Shown: positions 1-14,639, counted from the first letter of the stretch. The stretch is 64,000 nt of DNA from Puffinus mauretanicus (GCA_023333565.1 JAJKFH010002364.1:1488001-1552000), one strand, 5' to 3'. The notes: generated from the sequence alone by a model not told the origin. Translations and numbers: made by a program.

Positions 1-3000
1 AGGGAGATGGAGATAAACAGGTGGAAATGTACTTTGCCACACCGATTGCCCGCTCAGTGTCAGCTCCAAGCCGAAGTCTCTTGTGAAGCTCAGTCTCAGA
101 CATCCCGCATGATAATTGATCTTACGGTGTATTTTTTACCTTGGTGTAGCCCATCATGGTGGGACTCTTTCTCAGCCTGAGTGGTGACACAGGCTCACAT
201 TTAGCCATCCGTAACTTTGATGTAGCCTGTGAAGCCATGTGTGTTTGTCTTGTTTTAAGCGGACTGCTATTTAAACTTTTTTTTTTTTAAATCACAATAC
301 CAGGATAACAATGGGAATATTTTAAACTAATGAAAGGATATGTTCTGATCATAACTCATTAACTCTAGAGTGAAAAGTGCTACTATCCAATAATAAATAA
401 AAAAGTAATAACTTCTTTCTCCTTGGAACAGAGAATTTCAATTCACTGCAAATTCAAAGCAATTTAACAATAAGACTGACAGCGGGAACAAGAGAAGAAC
501 CACATCTATTTAGACAACATAAAGTGCTTGCTTTACAACTGTGTTTTGTGACCCACTGAACAACTGGGAAAGCTCAGCAGGGCTGCTTTTTGAAGGAAAA
601 GACGGATATACGTAAATTCATTTGGGCATGACAAGCCGATCATGAACGCAAAAGCAACGCAATTATCTGCCTTCAAAAGACAATATGGAAGGCACGTTTC
701 TTTATTCATGTGATGCCATTAAAAATAAATAAACAAACAAAGTGAAAAAGGCACGTGGGCCGCAGTATTATCCCATCACGAAACACTCACTTCTGGAGGG
801 ACCTTTCTGCAAGGGCAGGAGACCCCAAGCTCTGCTGCAGAGGACGCAGCCCCACGCTGCCGGGAAAAGCTCTTCCACAGAATAATTAGACAACAAATCC
901 AACTGTGAAAAGCTTTGGGAGTCCGAGTCCCCCATTCTCATCCTTCACAGTAAATAAAGGGTAAGTGATTGCCTTTCTATGAAAACAACTTTCCTCTCCA
1001 CATCAGAGAATGGCAAAGGGAATTACAGAAACCTCCAAATTCGTACAGATCTCACGGCACAGTTCTGTGGCAAGGCGAGCCTGGAGGATTACGAGAGAGT
1101 AATTACTCTCCGCAATAGTTTCTCTTTGTGTTGCTTTGCTCTAAGGATGCTGTAGGGATTGCTCTCCTCTCAGTTCCCCGAACAAATTACCTCCCGCAGC
1201 CTGTGAGCCATCTCATCAGACAGTTTTGGGATACCCTGGAACGAAGCGACTCAACACTGAGGTCTGCTAGGAACCTGGAGACGTGCCACCTGGGGCGTGT
1301 GTAAATCTTCATGTGCATATTGCAAAACAAATGTCAAAAAATTTTCAATATTCACAGACAAACACAGGACAGCCTTAAAAGAAACAAAAAAAAAAAAAGT
1401 GCAAAGAATTGCTTTGCTGTTTCTTCTCGATCAGATGAGAAGAAAGGGCTCTTCATGTCCCTGCTGATACATCAAGGAACCCCACTTTTCCCTGTTCTCA
1501 CTTTAACACTGCGCTCCACCCGCCTCCCCATCTTGCCTCGAACCGAGGAGGACCAGCTGACGTTTCCTCCCAGATCACAAATATACCAAGCACAGCAAGC
1601 AGAATCGCAGACCATTGTGGAACCAGATTTCGCAATCCTTTTCGCTCCGCTTCCTCCCTTGAAATTAAAGCCTCATGTGTCAGTGTCACACTATGGCAGC
1701 CAGAAGCCCTCTCCTCCTCCAGCCCAATTTTTTCTGCTCCGAGCAGACGCCGCGGCTCGTTACAATCAAGGACACAGCTCCCTACAGCAGTAGATCTGAA
1801 CGCTGGAAGGGGAGGTTGCTTTTTTTCTTCCCCCATATCCCCAGTGCTAGACAGCAGAGTGAATTCAATCCATAATACAGGAGGCTCTTCCCACAGCTTT
1901 TTCTGGGAACATGGCAGAGTTATTGATTTCCTCCGTTTCCTGTAAGGCTTATTTTCTGTGATGAGTTTGAAAGCAAATTTAGAAAATAAAGTCGGCTGTA
2001 TATTTTGTTGTATAAAACATGGAATGCTCTTGCGTTTGGGGATGTGAGCTGAGGGGTTTTTGAGGCGGGTTTCAGCCTAAGCAATGTCAAGCTTTGAAAA
2101 AATTTAAATTACATTGTCCACAGTAGTTGGGATTAATTAGTTTTATTTTCTCAGGCTTTTCCCTTAGATTAATAGACTGCCAGGAGGAAAGAGCACAAAG
2201 GTGCTCATACCACCTCATTTCATGCCATTTAAACATCCTTGATATTTAGTCTTCCTGGAGCCCCTCCTGTAGCCGTAAGAGACAAATATCTTAGAAAGGG
2301 CATCGCAGAGCCCACCGCTACGAGTGGGCAGTCAGCTCTCCCTGGGCAGTGCAGTAAATCTTGCACCACCATTTTAGATGCTTGAGAAGAGGTCTTGCTT
2401 TTGGAAGGCTGATGTTAGACAAGATGAGAGTAGGGATGTTTTTACTACAGGCTTAGCCTGAGCTCCTACCCAACTGCTTTTTCTACTCTTATCCTCTCCT
2501 GTTTGACACAAGACATCTTGTACCCAGTCCTGCTGTGCCTTCGGCCCCTCCTGTCTGGCTTACTGGAGTGAGAAGGATCCCAGGTTCTGCTGGAACATAA
2601 GCTGGAAAACAGGGTTAGGAAAAAATTGCTGTCCAGACAACCCTCAGAAATTAAAAAAAACCCAAAGCCAAATAAACTTGTTCCACGAAGGCCAAAATGT
2701 TGCAATGTGGAAAGGGCTAGCAAACCGAAAACACGCAAAAGTCAGACGGGTCAGTCACGATACTTCATGTCTATGTTTTTGAAAAGTTTCAGCGAAATAC
2801 CAATCTTTTATTTCTTTTTGTTTCCAGAAGGCATGTGGCAATTTCAGAATATCAATTTTGAAATGTCACTGTCTTTCAAACAGACCAATCTGCTGAAGCC
2901 TCGCCTTTCCTGCCAGTACTTTCCACTTCAAACAATTGGCAGGTCCTGATGAAATCATATTTAGGTAAAAAAAAAACATTTCTGACCAGTTCTGATAACC

Positions 3001-4019
3001 TTGCAGAGCACACTGCAGCGTGGATGTAAGCTACATCAGTCAAGTGCAAATGTTTCCTTGGTTCCTTCCCACAGCTTCCCAAATGACACACATCAAATGG
3101 CTGTCAGTCCGGCAGGCCGGCCAGGAAAGTGAGCGGATGACTCTGGGGCACTGGCACCCCTGGTGAGTTCAAATAAAAAAAAACACAATAAAATAACCAG
3201 GTTGGTTATGTTTCAATTTACTCTTTCTCAAAATATTGAGGATATAGAAAGCTGGTGCTCAAGATGGTGGCTTGAGAGTATAAGTGAATCTTCCTTAATC
3301 ATGGTTTAGATTCTTTTTTGAAAGTCATAGGCACTGGTAGATATTAGTCTGGGGTATCTTGACTGTCCTTCCTTTGGATGACAAGACTTTCTCAAAAAGA
3401 GTTACCTTCAAAAAACAAGCGTTCATGTTCATGTTTGCTCTTCTGCATGCTCCCTCCCCAGACCTCTCTGGCAGCTCTGTCCTCCCAGTTGCTAGCATGT
3501 GGCTGAGCATGTTTCTGCTTTGGAGGGAGAGACATCCTCCCTGGCTGCTGCCAAAAGTAAAAGCGGTTCCTGATACTAATTCAAGTTCTTGGAAGAGTGC
3601 ATTATTCCCATTTGCAGCTAGTTGTCAGGTGAGAGATTCATGATGGAAACTGATTCCAAACTAATACAAGGCACAGATGCACATCTTCAGCAAGCCTATT
3701 TATATGGCAGAAGCCCTACCTTGACTCCAGGCTAGCAATGGACAGGAGCCAACGTCCTGAAATCATTCTCACAAATGTTAAGGGCGTAAGGTAATATCTC
3801 AGTCTGGGTGGCAAAAGGTTCAGAGATCTGCACACCTTGAGATCATCTCCCGGGAGCGGATGCTCTGCCGCGCGGGCGCAGAACAGACACGGCGGCTGGG
3901 CTCTCTGCACCCCCACCTCAAGCCTGCGTGTAAGCGTGTGTTTATCTTCAGGCATAAAGATTTTTAAAATGCTTTCATTGGCTTGCACTGGGAGGTAGAC
4001 GGCAGGATTAATAGCTGTT

Positions 4020-4285
4020 CTTCAAAGCTATAAACTGCATGGTGTTGTTTGCTCAGACTTTGAGCCATGAGTTACTGCTGTAATTAAATCCAGAAGGAGA
4101 GACCATAATAACATTCTGACTTGATTTCCAGTGGCAGAGCATTGATTAAGAGAGCTACATAATAAATGAGAGGCATTTCAGAATCGCACTGTTGATGTTA
4201 TCTGTAATTTTTTTATAATTAGAAAAGCCTAAAGAAAATTGTATATTATAATTATATGCATTATTAATCCTACTCTGTTATAATA
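4020..4285. promoter_or_regulatory. Candidate conserved non-coding element
   Basis: This AT-rich block is dense in TAAT/ATTA homeodomain cores (for example TGTAATTAAAT, TATAATTAG, ATTATTAATCC) with no open frame. Such composition is typical of deeply conserved developmental enhancers in vertebrate gene deserts. It is a visual judgement without an alignment. Confidence 0.22.
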
Positions 4286-4519
4286 TGAATTCTTCTATGA
4301 TTACAGGTTGCAGCAAGCTTTTTGTAATTTTCTTTAAGAGGTCCAGTGATTTGGTTTGCAAAAGCCCTTGTAAACAACAGATAAATTGTACCATATTATT
4401 TCAAACTTGTGCAAAACCAGAGAAAGTTCGAGTTGATGACTTGAAAATCCGAATGGGAACAAATAGTTTAGCGGCAATTGTTTTCCCGTTTAAAGTCTGT
4501 GGCACAATGAAAACAACAT

Positions 4520-4559
4520 TCATATATCACATACATATATATCACATATCACATATATC
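4520..4559. repeat. Short CACATA/ATAT simple repeat
   Basis: About 40 bases are built from repeated ATATCACATA words. This is low-complexity sequence, seen directly. Confidence 0.7.
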
Positions 4560-7500
4560 TTTTATGGAGTCCTTTGCACAGGAGTCTTGAATAATTGAAT
4601 GTGGAAGGAGATAAGGAGGATATTTAATGATTAAAAACAAACAATTTATGGTTCATTCAGCTCCTTTTGAGTAAAGTGACCTGAGCACAGAGTTTTGTTC
4701 TTGAATAAAATTGTATTCTACCATCCTATATGACTATTTTAGTGTCATAATATATCGTTTCAAGTCTCTTCACTTAAATAAGAAGGGAGTTAGCAGAAGA
4801 TACACAGAGATTCTTAATTCACTGAGAAAAGTGAGCGCAACATACATAAAGGTCTGTATTTCCAGAGAAAGCAGAAACTCTCCAAAGTCAGGTTAGTTAA
4901 GACAACCTCTCAGTCGTATTGATAACTGGTTACTCTTACAAGCAGTCCCACTGGATTCCGAGGGATTGATTTCTTATATGAGCAACTGGTCAGCAAAGTG
5001 AGTAAAGGTTTAATCATTTGGACTAAATTTCTTCAGGTCTGATTTAGCCTAATTCATTTTGCTTGTTGTAACAGATTAGGCCCAGGCACCACTATTCTTT
5101 TTGCAGTTCTCCATGCCAACATTTGAGAGAGACTTTTGAAGGTTCAATTTTGGAGATACAAAAAAGCATTGTAACATGAAAATTAACTGTAGATTAGTAA
5201 CTAACTGGCCCTTTTCATCACCTGTTTTCCATCCACAGTTTAATTACAGGTACAAAACCAATAGGATAAGTGGTAAGGTGCATTGAAAGCCCTTTAAGTG
5301 CTTGAGGGTTAGCACAGCATCTCTGAGGCTTCATGCACTCACATCAGGCAGCAGGCAGATCTCGTACACTACTTGAGCTGAATCATTTGATGCATGTTTG
5401 GGTGAGCTTCAACATATCTGCTAACGTCTGATTCGCATTTTAACTAATTTGATGAACAAACTCCATATCCAAAAAGAAACAAGAAAGCTTTTACCAAATA
5501 GTAAAGTCAAAGAAAAGCACCTTCATTGCCCTTATGAAAACAGAGATAACAGGAGCCACTTGTTGTTAACCACAGACCTGAAACATCAACAATGAGAATT
5601 TGAAGCTGCCAGAGCATGGAATTGGGAAAGTGCGAATAGAAATAGGCAATTCTCTCATTTCTGACCCCACAACATCACTAATCACCCAACCTCAGCAAGA
5701 ACAGCCGTCATGTAGAACGGTTCCCAAGATCAGTTCTTCCCAGAACTGAAATCCATGTGCCAAGACCACCAACATCGCAGGACCACCCAATGCCAGCCTT
5801 TGCCAGCCAGAACCATACAACTCCCATTTGGCTCGTGGAAATAAGGCTACATTAATGCCTGGTAAAGACTATTTGGAGAATTGTTAAAAGGAGGTTCTGA
5901 ACTCGTTCCAGTCACTGAGTGTTGATTCTGGCAGGCGCAAACTGAGTCGTGCTTGGTCCCACACTGAGCCACTGCACTGCAGTCTGGGGCTCCCTCCAGA
6001 TGGTTACAGATGCCTCTGAATGGGGACCAGCTGGTTAATGTTTTCATGCCTTGGTTACATGCAGATAAAACCATTTGCGTCATGGTTACTTTTGACAGAA
6101 AGTGGTTTTGCTTAATTCACTTTAGGCTCAATAAAGGGTGTTTTTTACCTGGAGACAAAAGGGTTATTCTGACACGTTATGGAAATGTTTTGCAGGTTTG
6201 CCTGTGATTTAAATGCTTGATCCAATCTTGACTGAACTCTCTTAAGACAGACATAAATGCCCCAAGTAGTGCTGTCACATTGTATGCATTGGTTGTCTTG
6301 TTCACTTACTAGTTGCATTCTGCCATAACACGCACTGACTGGCAACGAACTTTGATTTCAAGACTTCTGGAGAGACTCCAACCTAGAAGAGCATTAGTTA
6401 CCATCTGAATTTTGTCTTCATCAACTTCGCATGGTATTTCAAGATGTTTACCTTGAAGAACAGATTCTTCTAGTCCTAATTCTTGTAGGCAAGAGATTTC
6501 CTTCTTCAATTTTTGTAATTATTGATAATCAAAAGGGATGAAAAAGCAGTATAAGGAGAAAACTTCTTGCTCCCCAGCTGCCCAGGATTATGTCAGAACA
6601 GAGGTTGACCTAGCTGAAACAACACTGATTAGACTGGAAATTGGCACTGTATCTGATCTTACCTTGGAAGTTTCAATGCCAGATCTCATCCCCAGAATAT
6701 AGTTGACTTTTATCTTTATTATAAAGTAAAGATATCTTCCACCAAGGAAGACCCTTCCATTTTTCCCTCTGTTGTGGGAAGAATTTACCTTTGTCTGACC
6801 TGCCAGATCCCACTGTATCAAAACTCCCTTTACACAGGTTTCCTCCATCCAAGAATTTTGAAGCACAGTTCTTCTTCTTTATGGATTAACTGGGGTAACC
6901 CAATTCACCTGATCAGATTTAAATGCCAGCTGATGACCAATAAATTAGATTTTCTTTCTTAATTCATAGATTTTCTTAATATTACTATTAGGAAATTATG
7001 AATTTCTTAATAGGTCATTTAAAGTGTTAAATATTAATATTTTCCTTGCTCATCCACAAACAGATCATGTATCTCATGCCCTAAAGTACTTCTTACTCCC
7101 TTTTGACAATGAGGTCAAGACACACAGCATCAGGAGTGTAGATGTTTATTTTTGGTCAGATTCATCCTTGGTGAATCTGGATTTGCGTATTCGAACCTTG
7201 AGACTTAGAAAAACAGGCCTGTTATGAGCACAAAGAATAGGTGCCACAGTAACAAACAGTTCATTTCAACAGGAAGAAATGATTTCTTGTGAAGTGTTAT
7301 CATTAACAACGATATAAAAATAACCACAGTTTACCTTACCTGTGTTAGGAAATGTGCTTTGCTGGTACTCTAAACATGGAATTGCAATATAAATTGTGTA
7401 CTTCTTTTTCCACTAACTGCTTTCTCTGCCATAAAAAGAGTCTCTGACTGCTAAAGTAAATTCATTCCATCTGCCAACACCCCCACAAAATTAGTGAATC

Positions 7501-8269
7501 TACTAGTAGATGCACTGCCCCTTTATGGAAACCCGTATCACTTACTGCTCTGGGAATAAGTCTGATGGGGTGATTCAAGACCATCTTATATAGCGCACAA
7601 GCAATTATTGCTGGAACAAGAACTCATTTTATACAAAGCTGTATTTATCCTCAGTTTGAAACGACACTGCTTCAAATTATCCAAGTGACTCTATAGAGAC
7701 TATGTTCAGGCAGTTAACTCATTAACATTGCAGTCTCCAGATGGGCAAAGAGAGATCACACGGATTTATATGTTTAATGAATAGCCAAATACAGCAGCTC
7801 CTTTAAAATTTTATCTAAATATTTTCTAACATAGCTAAGAGGTCACTCTGATCTATTTTAGTGTACTGCTTACAAAATCTATACTGCCTTTGAAAGCAAT
7901 CCATGGGCTGGTTTGTCTTTAAAGGTGCTGTAATACTTGCTGAATATAGTTGGCCACATTACTTGCCAAATTATGGCAAAAACTGACATCCCCTGACTTC
8001 GAATAAACTTTGCTTCATGTGTTTAAACTTCAAATGTGGCTAATACCTACGGTTCATCTACATGTGGTTGTATTTCAGCTGCTGGCCTGAGTGTTCGAAG
8101 CTAAATCAAGTCTGACAGGCTGAGACGTGACACTATATTCCTACTTAAGAGACTGTGGAGCTCCTCATAAGAGAAGCCCAGAAAATATTTACTTCTGCAG
8201 TATCCCAAATCCTAAGGAAAAGGTGAATATAGAATTTAACAGAGTGCTTTGTAGCCATTTGCTTTAAAA

Positions 8270-8312
8270 TCTAAAAAAAAAAGAAAGAAAAATAAATAAA
8301 AATTTATTAAAG
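8270..8312. repeat. A-rich low-complexity tract
   Basis: A run of A's is followed by AAATAAATAAAAATTTATT-type sequence. It carries no coding signal. Confidence 0.6.
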
Positions 8313-9074
8313 ATAAATCAGAATAGGAATGTTAAAACACTTACAGATGCTGGAGTTTTCACTCCTTGGAGGACTAGAACACGGTACAAACCTACTATCT
8401 AGAGAGCTTCCCAATTCCTGCATCAAATTCCCACACCCACAAAACACAACTGTGCAGGAAGGCACTGTGCCTGTGAACAGACCGTTGTATCATGCAAGAC
8501 CACCTCTTGTCGAGCTGTATTCCCAGGTGATGCCCCCTTGTCTTCATTTAAGCCTTTTCCCAAAAGAAAGCACACAGAATTTGGCTCGTAATTTGCTATA
8601 GTAGCCTACGTTGCTTCGGCAGAGGTACAATCTGTAAACACCTACAGGACAAAAACCAGAGCTTTTCACTGCAACATAGCAAGATTCACTGCTCAGAAAC
8701 TGAAGACAAGGCAAATCAAAGTAATTATCATCATTATAAACATGTGTCTTCAAACAGCTGGAACAAGTTTACCAGTGGTGGTAATCTGCCTCCTCCAGCG
8801 CCCTAGTGAAGACAGATACTGGTCAGAAATCAAACAGAAGTTATGGAGAAAGGATTCACTGGGTGAGAGTCGATGGCCAGGGTTGTGATTTTTAATAATT
8901 TGATGATATGTTTTGCATCAAAAATCCATGAATCTAAATCTTTTCAAGTGTCATGATTTTGATTAATTCATCCCTCTCCTCTCTTTCTGCCACTCCTAAG
9001 CAATTCGCAGGGCTCTTGCCTGATCCTTTTATCCCTCCTAAGAGAAGTCTGCTGTTTCAAAGAGAGAAATGCGT

Positions 9075-9245
9075 GAGATTACTCATGTTATTACAGCTTC
9101 TCTGCTTGTAGACGGATGCATGCTCATATATTGCCATGTTAACAGGAGTTATATGAAACATGGTCTCATCACTCATTAGAAGCTCCTGGAATAAAGAGAT
9201 TACTTCAGCTACACAATATGGATTTTTTGTGATCGCTGTGCATCC
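9075..9245. promoter_or_regulatory. Candidate conserved non-coding element
   Basis: The sequence holds ATTACTCATGTTATTACAG, GATGCATGCTCAT and TGTTAACAGG words in close order and no open frame. It resembles vertebrate conserved enhancers in texture; no comparison was possible. Confidence 0.2.
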
Positions 9246-9827
9246 CGCCTGCCTTGCCTTCTGACTCCAACGGTCCTATTGTGAATGTGAAGATCAGAGA
9301 GAAAGAAAAGAGAAACTAGCACCTTGTTTAACTTTCAGCCTGATGCCAATACTCTTCTTCTTGCAAGACAGAATAATCAAGGACTCAAAGTAAATTAATT
9401 CTCTATTCAAACATTCCTATCAGAAATTATGTATGGCAGAGTTCCCTGAAAATCACCAGCATATGGAGAATTTCTTCAGAGATTTACAGCTCCCCAGGCT
9501 CTCACAGATAAAGACAACATATTTAGAGAAGGGAACAGCAAGTAAGAGAGTTAAAGTGACTAACAGCATCACGTTGCCTTAACAGAATGTATACCATCCA
9601 AATGATGGCATCTTTGATCAGTTGGAGCCAAGCCCGCCCATAACAGGGTCCGACAACTGCCCTCCCCTGCTCACCTCCGGTATTTAATTACACATAAGTG
9701 AATAGCAATAAATGAACGGAATTATGCAAAGCAATACCCTCTCAGGAAGGCGATAACGGCACGGCCACGAGAATTTCTCCCAGTAAGTCACTTACACCTC
9801 TAGATTTGCACAGAGTCATCAAACAAT

Positions 9828-11425
9828 AGCCCTGGAAGGAATCAAAGATGCCTTTACTTGAAGGCGGTATCAGCGTATGTCATTCCTGACAGATGTTTGT
9901 CCAATCTGTTCCTAAAGACCCCACAATCATAGGAGCTTCACAACCTCTCCAAGCAACCTATTCCAGCTCTTTAATGCCCTTGCCCTTCAAGAGGTTTTCC
10001 TAATGCCCAGTTTAAATTTCCCCTATGTTAATTTAAGCACATTACTGTTTGTCCTAACCATCACAAACACAGAAAACCTTCTCCTCCTCTTTGAAATGAC
10101 CTTTTATGTACCTGAAGGCTGTCGTCAGGTCTTCTTTTCTGCCATGACATAACCCCAGGTCTTTCAATTTTTACTCATGGATCAGAGATTAAAAAAAAAA
10201 AAAGGCAAAACCCACACAACCTTTATCAGAAGAGGACATTGAACTCTGTCCTGTCCATCCACAACTCTCTTAAAAATTCATTGATCAAAACTGGCCACAG
10301 TATTCCCATGCTGAGCGGAGCAGAGACCACTCCTGTCTCAACCCGATAGTGGATGTTTGTCTTTCTCACAACAGCATGCCATTGCCTACTTTCAGATAAT
10401 TTTTGATCTGTTATAACGAAATATACTTTTCTGGAGGACTGCTTTCTAGCTAGTTGTTTCCCAGCCTATTTGCTTAGCAAAGTGTTTCTGGCTAAGAGTA
10501 CTTTGCACTTGTCCCCTGCTGAATTTAACCCTGTTTTTTCAGACATTTCTTTAATTTATCACACAAATGTAGCCCCTTCCTCCAATGCTTGCGGTCCTTC
10601 TCAGCTTTATGCATGCTGCAAAGTTACCAAGCAAACTTTAGATTTTTTTTAAATCAAGCTATGTGACCTTTGTTCCTAATCCAATACGCAAGGGTTTGTT
10701 TTGCAGTAAAGGGAATTTAAATGGTTTAACACAACTTATTTTTGACCAACCTGTGTTGACTGCTATTCGTCTTCCAATTATTTTTGTAAATGTTACAGAC
10801 AATTTGTTACGGTTGATTTTTTTTTTTCCTCTAGAACTGTTGTTAATCTGACTGGACTATAATTCCCAAGCTACTGTAGGAAAAAAAATATTTTTTCTCC
10901 TTCACCAGTATTCTTCAAGCTTATTGTAATTATCTGCAGACAGCTTTCATTCTCCATTGAGTAGCAGACCGATTCCCCCTTTGATCTTCCTCATTCTATT
11001 AATGGTTCTTACAGAATTATTTCTGGTTATCTTTGAGGTCTCATTTTGTGCCTCGGCCTTTCTGGTTTTATCCCTGAATCCTTGTGCTGTTCTTTCAGAT
11101 TTATTCTTAGAAATCTGACCTCTTCTTTTTTTCTGTGTGTTTCTGTCTGGTGTTAAAGTTACAGAAAAACCCTTCGTCATCTACCCAGCTTGGCACCTAC
11201 TGAATTTCCTATTCTTGTATTTGGACAGTCTGAATTGTGCCTTTAGCTTACTCTGAGGAACAGACAACTTTATTTTATCTGCCCTTAACCTTACCTCTTG
11301 GGAAATCTGATTTACCAAATTTCACTTTATTGATATCTGTCATCTTGAAACCCATTGCTTTTATCATGATCTCTCCCACCTTCCCCTTCTGATACAGAAG
11401 TCCTGAGGCAATTTAAAAAAAAAAA
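9828..11425 (-). mobile_element. Ancient CR1-group LINE fragment, about 1.6 kb
   Basis: The plus strand matches, from memory, the reverse complement of old CR1-type LINEs common in turtles, crocodiles and birds. Diagnostic stretches in order are CCTGACAGATGTTTGTCC, CTTTTATGTACCTGAAGGC, TGGCCACAGTATTCCCATGC, GTACTTTGCACTTGTC, TGACTGGACTATAATTCCC and TCATTTTGTGCCTCGGCC. The element's 3' end is on the left, so it lies on the minus strand and reaches well into the ORF2-derived part. It is highly diverged, with no surviving frame, and an A-run interrupts it near 10190-10204. Start and end are approximate. Confidence 0.75.
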
Positions 11426-14250
11426 AAAATTAGAAATCATCCAGTAAATGTAACAGTCCCCCATCACTTAATGATAGTAAAGCTGAATGTACAGAGGAAC
11501 AAAATGTAGCACTTCAGCTACCAAGTAGGAAGAAACAGTAATTAGGAGGGGAAGCTTTAAGAGAAATGGGAATCTACCAGTATGTGCTCATGTAGTGTCA
11601 AAGCAACCCATAGCTTCGGAGAGCCTTAGAGATTGTTTCCATCCAAAACAGTGAGAAATTTTCTGATCCTTGATTCAGTGAGCCATGTTCTCTCAATCAT
11701 AAAGTTCTGTTCTTCCGATTACCCTCAAAAATCAAAGTAATAATCTCGATAGTGCAGCCAATACAGAAAACACGAGCATCACGCCTCTCCTGGAGCAGTG
11801 GCACCGTATTTCAACACCCTCTCGGTACCCGTTTGCATCGACAGCTTTCAATTTCTTCTGTGGATAAAGCACAAGTTTTTAACCTTGAACTTCTTAAGAC
11901 TCATTTATGCAATAAAGCACTTCTCTGTGCCCCAGCACAGAAAGGGGTCTCTTCTGAGGGTGCCACTCACAAGTAGGCATATGAGATTTTAAGCACCTGC
12001 TTAAAGACACGGCTTCCCCTGATGGGCCATTTAACCCCAAATGGAATAACTTCAGAAAACATGGCAATCAGTTCAAATAAGCTTTTGACTCGCAAGCATT
12101 TACCCACTACCCAGAAGTAGATATTTGAACAATTATGGTTTTGGAACAGCACCCGCCAGTGCTTAAAATAACCCAGCAAGGCCTCTCATATTATAGAAAT
12201 CAGCACTGACACCGACCCCTTCTTCTGCGCTACTTACTCCATACCAGCTTTCCCTTCCTGGACCTGCTGCCACTTCTCCATGGATGGAAAGCGATAGAGG
12301 TTCATCATCTTCACAAGGGAGTAGGACCTGCAATCTGCCTGGCAGCCAAACAGCTCCTCGTTGAGGTTTCATTCCCAGAAAGACAAAGCCCAGATGTATA
12401 ACAACCCCCTGGCTATTCTGCACGTCCCCCTCTGCCTGTGGGACTGACCCTGTTCACTTGCACGTAGATGCCTCTCCTCCTGATGCTGCCGAGAGAGAAC
12501 CGAGACCCCTTTTCAGCTGGTGGGGAAGGGACATGCCTTTTGGAGGCTGCCAAGGACTGGGCATGGCGTGTGGCAGCTGATGCCCATGGAGATGACGTCT
12601 GCCAGCAGAGCTGACTGCAGCACGTGGCATACTCCAACAACGCACTACACACACGTAGAGGTGTTTCTTTGGGTGCCCTCATCACCGCAGTAGATGGATG
12701 CCTGTTTTGGGCCTTCCCCTCGTAACACAAGGCTTATGACATTTGAGAAAGAGGAGAAAATAGGGATAGGGGTGTTTCGGATGCCTGCAAAATAAGAAAA
12801 ATAATCAAGTCAGGAAGAACCAAACAGCGCTAGTCTTTCTCTTCAATGTGCCTAAAAACATATTAAGAGAAAATCTCTCTTTTTGGGGCTTTTTTGTGCA
12901 GTTAGACATTTTACTTTTCTGGCCTCTGGAAATACAGGCAACAGCTGCCCTTCTGGCTGGACAGACAAGCCCCAAAACACTGCAGGCACACCAATGGCCA
13001 GTTATTTCTGGGCAGGAGTCCAGGGGCTGATCTCAGTCCCCAGCCTTCTGCAGGGCTTGGGAGCAGCCTCTGTAGGAAAGCACATGCTTTTTTTTCTCTC
13101 CTTTCAGGGTGATTATCAGCAAGAGCCACTCTCAAAATGCATCTCTCTCAACATTTGAAGAGGCAGCAGAATACCCTCAATGGAAAATCCCCACATCTGA
13201 AAGATCCTGTGCCTGGAAGCCGGCCAGGGCTTGCTGGCCTGCGGACCAGATTGCGAGACTCAGCTTTGCAGCCAAGAATTTTCCCCACTGGACCAAAGAA
13301 ATGCAGGAGTCCGTTTCCAAGCAGCAGCAAGCAGAAAAAAAAAGTGCATGGGGCGAGACGAGTCCCAGCAGTCCACAGCAGGCGAATGTAAGCTGATATT
13401 TTTCATCTCTAGCCCCCGTCTGCTGTGTGGTCCCGCAGCATCCGTGCGCCTGTGTACATTTCCCAGGAAAGGGATTGTAAGAAACAGCAGATGTTAAGAA
13501 GACAACAAACCTGAGGCCTTCCAGGGAGAGCTGCCTGCACTGACCACGGGAGAATATCAAGGGAAGAATTGAGTTAAACCCCTCTTCCTCCTTCCCAGCA
13601 ATGCATAACCACTGAATCCACTGGTTCTGTCCCAGCACCTACACACCAAATGGTCTTCTCTTGAACAAAGTCCAGCCAGGAGAGGTGGTGACTCCCTTTA
13701 CTCAGTCATCTTGGATAAATTACTCGTTGAGACTTGGGTATAAATCCTAAATTAACCTGAGATAGCTCAAGCCCCAGCTTTCACAAACTGTGGAGTATTT
13801 GCCTGTGGGATTCTGTTAAATCCCTGAAAAACAGAGTAAGCAGAAACGACTTGGAAGCAACTTCCCCTCTCCCACCCCCTTTTCTTAACGTGCTTGTCAG
13901 CAGCACAATCCTGCGTCATGCCGGGGGATCAGGTCTCGTAGGCATCTGTTGCAGAGACCCTGTTGAATAACCGCCCGTTTACAGGCTTGCCGTGCAACCC
14001 AGCCTGCAGGATGGGTGCGCAGGCTTGGCGGGGCGGGGGGATCGCCGCTCCGCCAAAACTTCATAAACTCGTTCTTCTCGTTACCGCTCGCTCCCCACAG
14101 CAGCTCTCGTTCCAGCTGGGGAAGGAGTGTGCCAAAAAACTAATGAGGAGATTTAAATATCTGATTAAAAGATAGGTAGACGGAGGGAGGATAAGGCAGA
14201 AGGAGGAGGATATGGTTTAAGGGGAGGACGGGCTTAGGGATGCCTCTGGT

Positions 14251-14267
14251 TCTGCCACCTGGTAGGT
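14251..14267 (-). promoter_or_regulatory. CTCF-like motif
   Basis: The minus strand reads ACCTACCAGGTGGCAGA. Against the core CCASYAGRKGGCRS it has a single mismatch (T for C at the second base). It is a motif match only; occupancy is unknown. Confidence 0.35.
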
Positions 14268-14639
14268 GTAACTTGTCTCTGCAGGAAAGATGGATCCAAA
14301 CATCTCCTCTACTTTAGAGGAGACCAGATTCATGTCTGGATCTTGCTAGTGTCCTCTATTTTCACGAGAGGTCAAAACTGCTCTTTCTGGCAGTCCATAC
14401 TGGCCTCTGCTGCTCCAGCTTTCATTTCATATTTTCTACTACTTATTTTTAACACATTGTAGTGCTCAATATCAGGGGAAATTAGGTTTCCTTTGCTTTC
14501 CGTAACAGCGTTTCCCACCGATTACTGGGCCAGACCAGATGTAAGTTTTCATTAGTAACTAAACCAGTTTCATCACTGCTTTAGGGGAACAAATTGATTG
14601 ACCAGATTTGCAGGTACAACTTTGTATGCGTGCAGGCTT

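Larger units (their letters stand above)
1..9827. other. Non-coding sequence, no gene recognised
   Basis: Frames here are short and overlap on both strands, with no protein family recognised. Composition is AT-rich, with a GC-richer patch near 3845-3915. Two stretches (4020-4285 and 9075-9245) look enhancer-like and are listed separately. An imperfect CACATA/ATAT simple repeat sits at 4520-4559. Confidence 0.6.
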
